From the NCBI RefSeq assembly GCF_029522115.1, contig NZ_JAKWFK010000001.1:310001-374000 (forward strand): 64,000 bases of DNA. The letters are read 5' to 3'. The position numbers were made by a program, and so were the translations under genes. Below the pieces are notes generated by a model that was given only the letters and a program-made list of their open reading frames with translations, was not told the DNA's origin and did not search any database. Shown piece by piece: positions 56,700 through 64,000 of the stretch. Source of the DNA: Trinickia sp. Y13 (GTDB lineage: Bacteria > Pseudomonadota > Gammaproteobacteria > Burkholderiales > Burkholderiaceae). Every line of letters begins with the position of its first letter. The stretch's first letter is position 1.

Positions 56700-57830
56700 A
56701 TGCGCCTCGTAGTCAATGGTAAGTTCACCGCGCAGCGTTTGACGGGCGTGCAGCGGGTGGCTTACGAACTGTTGCGCGCGGTCCGCGCGACCTATGCAGC
56801 GGCGGATGAAATCGAAATAGCGGTACCCAAGAATGCGATCGAATCGGCATCGCCGATCGCGCGGCAGCGCCAAGTGCCGTGGCTCAAGGGCGATCTTTGG
56901 GAGCAGATCGCTTTGCCGTTCGCCACGCGCGGCGAATTGCTGCTGAGCCTGTGCAACAGCGGGCCCGTGTTCAAGCGCCGCCACGTCGTGATGGTTCACG
57001 ATATGGCCGTCTACGATACCCCGCACACTTTTTCCTGGCTGTTTCGCACTTGGTACCGCGTCAAGTTCGCGCTGCTGATACGGCATGCGCCGATCCTCTT
57101 GACCGTGTCGGCGTTCTCGAAAGCGCGCATTTGCGAGTTGCTCGGCGCCGAGGCGTCGCGCGTGCGGGTGGTGCGTCCCGCCGTGGATCATTTCGGCCGC
57201 ATCGTCTCCGATCCCTCGATCGTCGATCGGCTCGCCCTGCGCGACGTGAAGTATTGCGTCATCGTGGGCAGTTTGGATCCGCGCAAGAACCTGCAGCGCG
57301 TCCTTGCTGCCGTCGATCGGCTCGGGCATTTGCGCGACGTGAAATTCGTGGTGGTTGGCGGCGCCAACTCGCGGGTGTTCGCTCAGGCCGAGTTGGCCAC
57401 GCCTGCGGACGGAGCGGCTTGCGAATCGGGCGCGCAGATCGTGCGTGCCGGCTACGTCTCGGACGGCGAATTGAAGGCGCTTTACGAGCATGCCGCCTGC
57501 CTTGCATTTCCTTCGTTGTACGAGGGATTCGGCTTGCCTCCGCTCGAGGCGATGTATTGCGGTTGTCCGGCCATCATTTCGCCGCATCCGGCGCTGGCCG
57601 AAGCGTGCGGTGATGCGGCGATGTACTGCGATCCGCATTCGGTCGACGACATCGCGCGCAAGATCGAGAGCCTGTTGACGGACGACGCGTTGCGCGCCGT
57701 GTACCGGGAAAAGGGCCTGGCGCACGCGCACGCCCGCGGCTGGGAGCGAGCGGCGCGGGAGTTGATCAAGATCTTGAGGGGAGAGACCTATGAAACGGAG
57801 TCTGCGATCGCCGTTCGCTCGGCCGCATAG
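56700..57830 (+). CDS. Glycosyltransferase family 4 (GT-B) protein
   Basis: 376 aa from the ATG at 56700 with GGGAGA upstream. The C-terminal domain has VIVGSLDPRKNLQRVL and the nucleotide-sugar signature EGFGLPPLEAMYCGCPAIISP (E-x7-E). It likely adds a sugar, perhaps mannose, to the growing EPS repeat unit on the cytosolic side. Confidence 0.9.
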   Translation: MRLVVNGKFTAQRLTGVQRVAYELLRAVRATYAAADEIEIAVPKNAIESASPIARQRQVPWLKGDLWEQIALPFATRGELLLSLCNSGPVFKRRHVVMVHDMAVYDTPHTFSWLFRTWYRVKFALLIRHAPILLTVSAFSKARICELLGAEASRVRVVRPAVDHFGRIVSDPSIVDRLALRDVKYCVIVGSLDPRKNLQRVLAAVDRLGHLRDVKFVVVGGANSRVFAQAELATPADGAACESGAQIVRAGYVSDGELKALYEHAACLAFPSLYEGFGLPPLEAMYCGCPAIISPHPALAEACGDAAMYCDPHSVDDIARKIESLLTDDALRAVYREKGLAHAHARGWERAARELIKILRGETYETESAIAVRSAA

Positions 57831-57857
57831 CTCGCGCGTGGCAAAAGGAACAGGCGC

Positions 57858-59297
57858 ATGAGCGATCGTTTCGAATTTTCGCGGCGGCGGCGCGCGCTGC
57901 TGGCGGCGCTGGCGGCGAGCGGCGTCATGCCGAGCATGGACGCGTTGGCCGCTCAGTCTCGGTTCGTGCGACGTGCGGGTGCATCGAGCGGCGGCGAGCG
58001 CCGCATCACGCAACTGATCGGCGCGAACGGCTGGGCGGAAAGCGCCTCGAACATCGCCATGTGGAAGGAGATGGGCATCAGTTGGGGCCGCGATTCGGTC
58101 GGGCCGGGGCAGCGCAACTCGCCCGACGATCCCGTCAGAGTCGACAAGACGGGAGCGGCGTTCGATCACGATCTGCCGCCGGCAATCTTGCAGAACAACC
58201 GCAACGGAATTCACTCCTTGCTGCTGCTCGGTTACACGCCGAAGTGGAACGCGTCCGTGGAGGGCGACAGCCGGTCCGCGCCGAAAGACGACAGCGTCTG
58301 GCAGCGCTACGTCGAAACGGTCGTGCGCACCTATGTCGCGCCGCCGTACAACGTGCGTCACTTTCAGATCTGGAACGAGGCGGCGGGCAAACTGACGGGC
58401 GGCTCGCCGCAAGCGACGTTTTGGCACGGCAAGAACTTCAGCGCGCATCGCGAGCAGGCGCGGCCGTACGATCGCGCGATGCAGGATTACGTCGATCTCG
58501 TGCACATCCCGGCCGCGCGCATCGTGCGCAAGTACGGGGGCTATGTCGTCTATGGAGGCTGGCCCGATCAAGGCGGCTTGGAGAACTACGTCAAGTGGCT
58601 CGAGTATCGAAGCCCCGAGGCCGATGCACGCATGATCGATTGGGTCGACTATCTCGACACGCACTACCTGGGCGTCGATGCGCTGACGCCGCTTTACGAG
58701 CGCTATGTCGCCCGTGGCGCCGCGCGGGGCATTTGGCAGACGGAAATCGGCGATCGCTACATGAGCGATCCGCACTATCTGCCGACGTATTTTTTCAAGT
58801 TCGCGGTGTGGGCGCTCGCGCACGGATGGAACGATCCGAATCAGTACGTTTCGATGGTGTACCACTGGGACGGGTTCGAACCGTACCGCCTCACGCATCG
58901 CGGCAATCCGCGCACGTACAACGTTTCCGGAAGATCGCTGATCGTCCTGAACAAAACCGTCGGCGGCGCGCTCGAGCGCTTTGGCGGCCAGCTTGCTTTC
59001 GGCCCGGATGCGTCGGGGCTCGCGTTGCGCTCGGGCGGCGATCTCGTGATTCAAGTGCGCGCGGGCCCCGGCCCCCGAAATGTCGATGTGAGCGGCTGGG
59101 CGGGCGCGCAACCGGAGCGTCTCGGCGTCGCGATGATCGACGCGCTGACGGGCGAGGCGGCCGATGCGAGCGCGATCTCGGCGCGCTCGAGCGCACAAGG
59201 ATTGTCGATCGGGTTTCGCATTCCGGAGGCGGTCAACGGAGCGAGACATGGCGCACCCGAGCACCTCGCTTATCTCGTCGTGACGCAACGCGCGTGA
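57858..59297 (+). CDS. GH39-like glycosidase of the EPS cluster
   Basis: 479 aa. The N-terminus FSRRRRALLAALAASGVMPS looks like a Tat-type signal. The barrel has the acid/base candidate in FQIWNEAAGK and a nucleophile candidate in IWQTEIGDRY. Such periplasmic glycosidases (compare PslG) are common in EPS clusters and may trim or release polymer. Assignment to GH39 is by overall resemblance. Confidence 0.7.
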   Translation: MSDRFEFSRRRRALLAALAASGVMPSMDALAAQSRFVRRAGASSGGERRITQLIGANGWAESASNIAMWKEMGISWGRDSVGPGQRNSPDDPVRVDKTGAAFDHDLPPAILQNNRNGIHSLLLLGYTPKWNASVEGDSRSAPKDDSVWQRYVETVVRTYVAPPYNVRHFQIWNEAAGKLTGGSPQATFWHGKNFSAHREQARPYDRAMQDYVDLVHIPAARIVRKYGGYVVYGGWPDQGGLENYVKWLEYRSPEADARMIDWVDYLDTHYLGVDALTPLYERYVARGAARGIWQTEIGDRYMSDPHYLPTYFFKFAVWALAHGWNDPNQYVSMVYHWDGFEPYRLTHRGNPRTYNVSGRSLIVLNKTVGGALERFGGQLAFGPDASGLALRSGGDLVIQVRAGPGPRNVDVSGWAGAQPERLGVAMIDALTGEAADASAISARSSAQGLSIGFRIPEAVNGARHGAPEHLAYLVVTQRA

Positions 59298-59356
59298 CGA
59301 GGGCGAGCGTAGCGCGGATCGATAAGAGAAGCGCCGGGGATACAGGGAGGATCGAC

Positions 59357-60445
59357 GTGAACAAGGCGGAAGCGGCTCGACACCCGAGCGGCGTTGCCGC
59401 GGGGCTGAGTGCGAGGGCCCGCAGCGGGTGGGGTGTAACGGATGGCGCAGGCTCGCCTGCGCATAGAGGTTCGAATTCGCATGAGCCTCATGGTTCGCAC
59501 GAGCCTCACGGCGCATCGACGCAGTTGGGAAAGACGTGGCACGAGGCGCTCAAGGCCCTTTGGCACGGCGCGAAGAGGTTGCTGACGGATCGCATGTTCA
59601 TGCGGATCCAGCATCGGCGGTTGATTGGGCGCTGGCCGAAAATGAAACATCCGGTCGCTTACAACGAATCGATCTTGCAGCGATGCTTGCACCCCGACAT
59701 GCGATGGGTCGGGCTGACCGACAAGCTTGCCGTGCGCGAATACGTACGCCGTAAAGTGGGCGAGGCGCATTTGATCCCGCTCGTCGCGGCGCCCGAGCGA
59801 TTCACGCGCGAAGTATTCGATGCGTTGCCGAACGCCTTCGTCATGAAAGCGACGCATGGCTGCGCATTCGTCAAGGTGGTGCGGGAGAAGTCGCAGACTT
59901 CGTTCGAAGAATTGAACGCGCTCGCGCAAGCGTGGTTGTCGATCGACTTTTCGCGTTGCTCTCGCGAGTGGCATTACCACTTCATCGAACCGCGGCTTTA
60001 CTTCGAGCAGTTGTTGCTCGACGAAACCGGCAAAATCCCGTCGGACTTGAAACTCCATATGTTCGGCGGCCGTGTCGAGGGGCCGCGCATCTACACGATG
60101 GTAGTCGCCGATCGGTTTGGCGACGTGCACGGCGACTTGTACGACGATCATTGGAATCGGATGGACGTGGCCTTCGGTCCGTACACGCCGAGCGCGGCTG
60201 CCATGCCGCGGCCGCCCAATTGGCCGGAGATCGAGCGCGTGGCGAAACGCCTCGCCGAGGATTTCGCTTACGTGCGCGTCGATCTCTATTCGGTGGGCGA
60301 CAAGGTGTATTTCGGCGAATTGACGTTCACGCCGGGAGCGGGCGTATTGCGCTTCACGCCGGATAGCCACGACTACGAGTGGGGACGCATGCTAAAGGAA
60401 TCGACCGAAGGGTTCGAGCGGATGCGGCGCGCCGGGTGCGCATGA
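59357..60445 (+). CDS. TupA-like ATP-grasp family protein
   Basis: 362 aa from a GTG with AGGGAGGAT upstream. The first 75 residues are low-complexity with a His/Glu/Pro repeat (HEPHGSHEPHG). The ATP-grasp core follows (PNAFVMKATHGCAFVKVVRE, EQLLLDETGKIPSDLKLHMFGG, VRVDLYSVGDKVYFGELTFTPGAG). Related proteins amidate or ligate sugars in polysaccharide clusters. A longer upstream frame is a shadow of the preceding gene. Confidence 0.82.
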   Translation: MNKAEAARHPSGVAAGLSARARSGWGVTDGAGSPAHRGSNSHEPHGSHEPHGASTQLGKTWHEALKALWHGAKRLLTDRMFMRIQHRRLIGRWPKMKHPVAYNESILQRCLHPDMRWVGLTDKLAVREYVRRKVGEAHLIPLVAAPERFTREVFDALPNAFVMKATHGCAFVKVVREKSQTSFEELNALAQAWLSIDFSRCSREWHYHFIEPRLYFEQLLLDETGKIPSDLKLHMFGGRVEGPRIYTMVVADRFGDVHGDLYDDHWNRMDVAFGPYTPSAAAMPRPPNWPEIERVAKRLAEDFAYVRVDLYSVGDKVYFGELTFTPGAGVLRFTPDSHDYEWGRMLKESTEGFERMRRAGCA

Positions 60446-60500
60446 GCCGATGGCGGCATGGCCGCCCGTCGTATCGCGCAAAAGCGCCAACTATTCGTGG

Positions 60501-60519
60501 TTTCAGGTCCCCCCTGAAA
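60501..60519. repeat. Short inverted repeat upstream of the 36-aa gene
   Basis: TTTCAGG and CCTGAAA are exact 7-base arms around TCCCC, 160 bases upstream of the small gene. Possibly an operator. Confidence 0.35.
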
Positions 60520-60679
60520 TTTGGATGGAATTTGCCGGGCTAATCTCAATCAGGCATGTCGCGAGATGATGCCGTCAAAGAAACGGCTCGCTCGGCGGGG
60601 CTCAAATTCGAGCGGGGCGTCTCATTGAAGTTGCGTTGCGTAGTCAACGATTAATTAATCAACGTAATGGAGGCAAGTG

Positions 60680-60790
60680 ATGCCACTCTTCGTCTATTTC
60701 ATCGCGGCCGTGTTCGGCGTCGGCGCGCTGACCGCTTCGCTGTCGAACGAAGCCGTCAGCCCGGCGCACTTCGTTTGTATCGCGCATTGA
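60680..60790 (+). CDS. Small 36-aa membrane peptide
   Basis: An ATG with a GGAGG ribosome site 6 bases upstream starts MPLFVYFIAAVFGVGALTAS and continues for 16 residues to TGA. The first part is one hydrophobic helix. A perfect hairpin terminator follows within 20 bases, so it forms a compact transcription unit. Function unknown. Confidence 0.55.
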   Translation: MPLFVYFIAAVFGVGALTASLSNEAVSPAHFVCIAH

Positions 60791-60806
60791 GGAGACGATA
60801 GCATCG

Positions 60807-60871
60807 CGCGCTACGTCGCGCGTGGCGCCCTCCCAGGGGGGGCGCTCGCGTGGACGTAGCGCGTTTTTCTT
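60807..60871 (+). terminator. Intrinsic terminator after the 36-aa gene
   Basis: CGCGCTACGTC (60807-60817) pairs with GACGTAGCGCG (60853-60863), followed by TTTTTCTTT. An inner GC-rich stem strengthens it. Confidence 0.85.
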
Positions 60872-60876
60872 TTGCG

Positions 60877-63204
60877 TTACTGCGCGAGTTGCCAGCTCAG
60901 CACTGGATGTGTCGCACCGGCCGGCATCGCCCATGCGCCTGCGGGGCCGAAGTTCCAGGCCGCGAAGCTCGCGGGATTGCTCATTTGCGCCGTCGTGAGG
61001 CCATTCGCGTCGGGCACGCCATCGCCTCCGTTCGTTTGACCGGTCGTGTCCTTGTTCCAGTAGACCGACGTGATGGTGCCGGTATTGACATAGGCCACGC
61101 CGGCTGCAGAGAACGTATTCACCTCGCCCGTATCGAACGACTCGTCGATCGTCCCTTCGTTGGAATAGACGAGGCCTGCGCCGCCTCTGCTGCCTTGCGC
61201 TTTCCCGGTTGCATAGGACTGCGAAATAAATCCGGTGTTATCGCCGACGAGCCCGCCTGGCGCCACGTGGACGGGGCCAGTGACGTCCCCCGTCGCATAC
61301 GATTGAACGATCGAGCCGTTATTGCGGCCCACGAGGCCACCGGCCAACCCCTGCGTGTCGGAGCTGACGCCGCTCCACGAGCGGGTGATGGTGCCGTCGT
61401 TCTGGCCGACGAGCCCGCCCGTGGTGGTTTGGTCTTCGTTGGTGGCGTACAGGAAGCCCGTCGTGTAGCTGTGCGTGACGACGCCTTGATTGTCGCCGAC
61501 GAGGATGCCCGTTGCGGCGTCGTCATAGCTCGCGTTGCTGTTGGTCACGCCGACGTTGCGCACGACGCCGGTCTTGCCCACGACCCCGAACAAGCCGGTC
61601 GGCTGCCAGAAGGCTTGCTGCTCGAGCGCCAAGCGGTCGATCGTATGCCCCATGCCGTCGAACTGGCCCGTGAACGCGGCGCTCGTATTGCCGAGCGGCG
61701 CAAACGTCGCGCCGGCCGCGTCGATGTCTTTGCCAAGCGCGTAGGCGCCGGACAAATCGAGCGAGACGTTTTGCAAATCGCCGAGCGAATCGACGAGCTT
61801 GTATGCGGTGATTTGCGACAGCAGACCGCTATAAGGCGTGGCCACCCAGCCCGGATTCGCGAGCAGCGCGCCGGGCGCGTAGGCGCCATTCATGTCGTAC
61901 AGCGCGCTCACTACGCCCATGCTGCCCGACCAGTCCACCGTGCCATGATTGAGCACGCTGCCTCCGTTATCGACCCCCGATGCGTCCGCGCGCAGGGTCA
62001 AAGCGCCATTGCCTTGGTTCTTGATCGTTGCGTCCGCATCGATCACGACGTTGTGTTGCGCGTTCAGCGTCAAGCCGGCGGAACCTTGCCAGCGCAGATC
62101 GGCGCCGACTTCTAGATCGCCGGCATTGCCCGACGCGCCGGTGGTAGTCAGATTGACGGCGGTGCCGGTGTTCAAGCTGCGCGCGAGCACGCTCGCCGCT
62201 TGCGTATCGACCGTGAACGAAGGGGTCGTCAAATTCCACGCGCCGGCGGTCACGGTAGGCGTGCCGCAACTATCGCAAAGGGATAGCGTGCGCGCTGTCG
62301 TATCGACGACGCCCCCCGCGCCGTCGGCATTCTGTGCGGCGACCGGGCCGCCGATGACGACGTTGCCCCGATCGGCGACGAGCCATACATGTCCATTGCG
62401 CGTGGACGTGCCCGTCGCGCGAATGGGGCTATGGGCGCCGGCGAGCGCGAACACATTGCCATCGGCCGCTTGCAAATTGACTTGGGCCGCGGCAATGGCG
62501 CCCGTATCGAACACCGTGCCGCCGCTGCCTGCTTGCACGAAAACCTGCTGGCCGGTGGCCGAGTCCTGCAGCAGAATGTGTTGACCGGCGGCGAGTTCGA
62601 CTGCGCCTTTGGGCGCGCTGATCGAGCCCGTATTGGCCACTTCATTGCGCGAAATGAGAACGACGTCGCCTCCGCTCGATCCGATCTTGCCGAAGTTGAC
62701 GATGCGGGCATTCGAATTGCCTGCGAATGTCTGGGGGCCGCCTTGCATGAAGGCGTCGTTCGAGGTGTCGAGGGTTGAAGCGAGGAAGCGGCCGCCCGTG
62801 GACACGACACCCGTCGAGCCCACGACGACGCCTTGCGGATTGATGAGGTAGACGCTGCCCGTTGCGGATAGCGTGCCGTACAGATTGGACGCGCTCGTGC
62901 CGGTGACGCGGTTCAGCGTCGCGCCCGAGCCGTTGTTGAATACGACGTGATTGCCGCTGCCGATCGAAAAGCTGTTCCAATCGATGACGCCGCGGTTCGT
63001 GGTCTGGTTGATCGTGAGCGAGCCGTTGGCGGAAGCGATGGAACCGGCACCCGCAACGAAACTGCCGCCGCCCGGCAATGCACCCGCATGAGCGGGAGCG
63101 ATGCACAGGGAAAGGATGCCGAGGGCGATGGGTGCGAGCAGCAGGCGCGGACGGCGCGGGGCATAGCGATTGCCCGGGCGCACGATGGAGATCGTGTCGT
63201 TCAT
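60877..63204 (-). CDS. TpsA-like exoprotein with filamentous haemagglutinin N-terminal domain and GLUG repeats
   Basis: 775 aa from the ATG at 63204. Signal peptide to about residue 40 (IAPAHA). The TPS secretion domain contains INQTTNRGVIDWNSFSIGSG and YLINPQGVVVGSTG (the NPQG motif). Near residues 550-700 lie GLUG-type repeats (GGLVGQNDGTITRSWS, GGLVGRNNGSIVQSYATGDV). At under 800 aa it is short for the family. It is probably secreted by a TpsB, with the only candidate here at 41237. Start codon has no clear ribosome site. Confidence 0.85.
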   Translation of the reverse strand: MNDTISIVRPGNRYAPRRPRLLLAPIALGILSLCIAPAHAGALPGGGSFVAGAGSIASANGSLTINQTTNRGVIDWNSFSIGSGNHVVFNNGSGATLNRVTGTSASNLYGTLSATGSVYLINPQGVVVGSTGVVSTGGRFLASTLDTSNDAFMQGGPQTFAGNSNARIVNFGKIGSSGGDVVLISRNEVANTGSISAPKGAVELAAGQHILLQDSATGQQVFVQAGSGGTVFDTGAIAAAQVNLQAADGNVFALAGAHSPIRATGTSTRNGHVWLVADRGNVVIGGPVAAQNADGAGGVVDTTARTLSLCDSCGTPTVTAGAWNLTTPSFTVDTQAASVLARSLNTGTAVNLTTTGASGNAGDLEVGADLRWQGSAGLTLNAQHNVVIDADATIKNQGNGALTLRADASGVDNGGSVLNHGTVDWSGSMGVVSALYDMNGAYAPGALLANPGWVATPYSGLLSQITAYKLVDSLGDLQNVSLDLSGAYALGKDIDAAGATFAPLGNTSAAFTGQFDGMGHTIDRLALEQQAFWQPTGLFGVVGKTGVVRNVGVTNSNASYDDAATGILVGDNQGVVTHSYTTGFLYATNEDQTTTGGLVGQNDGTITRSWSGVSSDTQGLAGGLVGRNNGSIVQSYATGDVTGPVHVAPGGLVGDNTGFISQSYATGKAQGSRGGAGLVYSNEGTIDESFDTGEVNTFSAAGVAYVNTGTITSVYWNKDTTGQTNGGDGVPDANGLTTAQMSNPASFAAWNFGPAGAWAMPAGATHPVLSWQLAQ

Positions 63205-63471
63205 GTGAGGAAAACCCCGTGAGTGGTTGGCCGCGCTATTGTGCTGTTCCGCTTTGGTGCGATCGAGCAACAACTGTCAACCTAATCGGTCAAGACCACG
63301 GAATTTTCAGCCCGGTTCGTACTGCACCTTTTTTTGTCGCTTATTCTGCAGTGCAACACAAGAAGGGCTGCGATTTATCCGCTTGGCGAGGATAGGGAGC
63401 GCGGCGACGCGGAGACTGCCGACGAATAATGATCCTTTAGACGATTGTTGCCAAGAGGGAGTAGCGTTCAG

Positions 63472-64000
63472 ATGAAGTCAGTCACGATCGCAATCTGTAA
63501 CTATAACTACGAGCGGTTTCTTGCCGATGCCATCGATTCTGCGCTGGCGCAGGACTACCCCGCGACGAAAGTGCTCGTGGTCGACGATGGCTCGACAGAT
63601 GGATCGCGCGAAATCATCACGAGCTACGGCTCACGCGTTCGGGCGGTGATCAAGCCGAACGGCGGGCAGGTGTCGGCGTACAACCGCGCGTTGGAAGAGG
63701 TGGACACCGAGTACGTGATCTTGCTCGATGCGGACGATTTGCTCTACCCGAATGCGGCCACGGACGTGATGCAGCGCTTTGCGACGGGCGACTACGCCAA
63801 GGTGCAGTTTCGCCTGGACGTGATCGGTCAGGACGGCGCGCACACGGGCGTCACGGTCCCGCATTCGGACGCGCCGGCGGACTGCGGCACCTTGCTGCGG
63901 CGGGGGTGGTTGTATCCATCGCCGCCCGCGTCGGGCAATGCTTATAAAACCAACTCGCTGAAAAAAATATTCCCGATTCCCGAAACGACGGAAAGCCGCT
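63472..64000 (+). CDS. Glycosyltransferase family 2 protein, cut by window end
   Basis: The first 176 residues are visible. GT-A features are AICNYNYERFLADAIDSAL, VLVVDDGSTDGSREII and the metal site VILLDADDLLYP. Likely adds a sugar in EPS synthesis. The C-terminus lies beyond the window. Confidence 0.88.
   Translation, partial: MKSVTIAICNYNYERFLADAIDSALAQDYPATKVLVVDDGSTDGSREIITSYGSRVRAVIKPNGGQVSAYNRALEEVDTEYVILLDADDLLYPNAATDVMQRFATGDYAKVQFRLDVIGQDGAHTGVTVPHSDAPADCGTLLRRGWLYPSPPASGNAYKTNSLKKIFPIPETTESR

Noticed and set aside
56553-59516. 987-codon open frame on the minus strand opposite the glycosyltransferase and GH39-like genes
   Set aside because: Arg/His/Ala-rich with no domain; it is the antisense shadow of high-GC genes with clear motifs.
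60850-62115. 421-codon plus-strand frame across the TpsA gene
   Set aside because: Composition is that of an antisense shadow and the opposite strand has a signal peptide, NPQG motif and GLUG repeats.

Overview
The window is GC-rich and gene-dense. Codon use, gene families and operon types point to a betaproteobacterium of the Burkholderiaceae, most likely the Paraburkholderia/Trinickia/Caballeronia group. This assignment is inferred from gene content; no rRNA or core marker set is present to fix the species. I see no phage, insertion sequence, CRISPR array or replication origin.

Layout. (1) 1-6.5 kb: a gene tail, a type-II NADH dehydrogenase-like flavoprotein, an Ohr/OsmC peroxidase, a ketone-body operon (acetoacetate decarboxylase, 3-hydroxybutyrate dehydrogenase, patatin-like lipase) and a GntR/UTRA regulator. 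(2) 6.8-15.1 kb: a sulfate-ester module with a CadD-like exporter, an Ats-type ABC importer (binding protein, permease, ATPase), a Cys-type arylsulfatase, its probable formylglycine-generating enzyme and a SulP sulfate permease. Two nearly identical 17-bp sites precede cadD and the ats operon. (3) 15.2-25.8 kb: a decayed tRNA-Leu fragment, then a tightly overlapping operon for a group 3b-type bidirectional NAD(P)-linked [NiFe]-hydrogenase with its protease and hypAFCDE. The beta subunit carries a frameshift, the HypA-like protein lacks its zinc site, and no hypB is present. (4) 25.8-40.4 kb: an energy, pH and stress block with a Na+/H+ antiporter, a MaoC-phosphotransacetylase fusion plus acetate kinase, a P-type H+-ATPase, universal stress proteins, two ClC channels and an MFS carrier. 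Anr/Fnr-type boxes precede the acetate pathway and one stress protein, so the block looks like a low-oxygen survival locus.

(5) 40.7-41.2 kb: tRNA-Leu(CAG), with a strong promoter, is followed by two tandem units of about 151 bp. Each unit has an intrinsic terminator and a 107-nt element that copies the tRNA acceptor stem, T-stem and 3' CCA, but replaces the rest with strong hairpins. This is the most unusual structure in the window. (6) 41.2-46.7 kb: a TpsB transporter, a hexapeptide acetyltransferase, an lspA-type signal peptidase and a secreted glycosidase-like lipoprotein behind a perfect palindrome. (7) 46.9-64 kb: an exopolysaccharide locus with Wzy polymerase, Wza export protein, WcaJ-type initiating transferase and an AraC regulator on the minus strand, and ManC, a 57-aa protein, Wzc tyrosine kinase, glycosyltransferases, a GH39-like glycosidase and an ATP-grasp enzyme on the plus strand. 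A small TpsA-like exoprotein and a glycosyltransferase cut by the window edge close it.

How the parts work together: the sulfatase module can take up sulfate esters, release sulfate and mature its own sulfatase. The hydrogenase, acetate kinase pathway, proton pump, antiporter and Usp proteins fit redox balancing, ATP supply and pH control under oxygen limitation. The final block makes and exports a Wzy-dependent polysaccharide.
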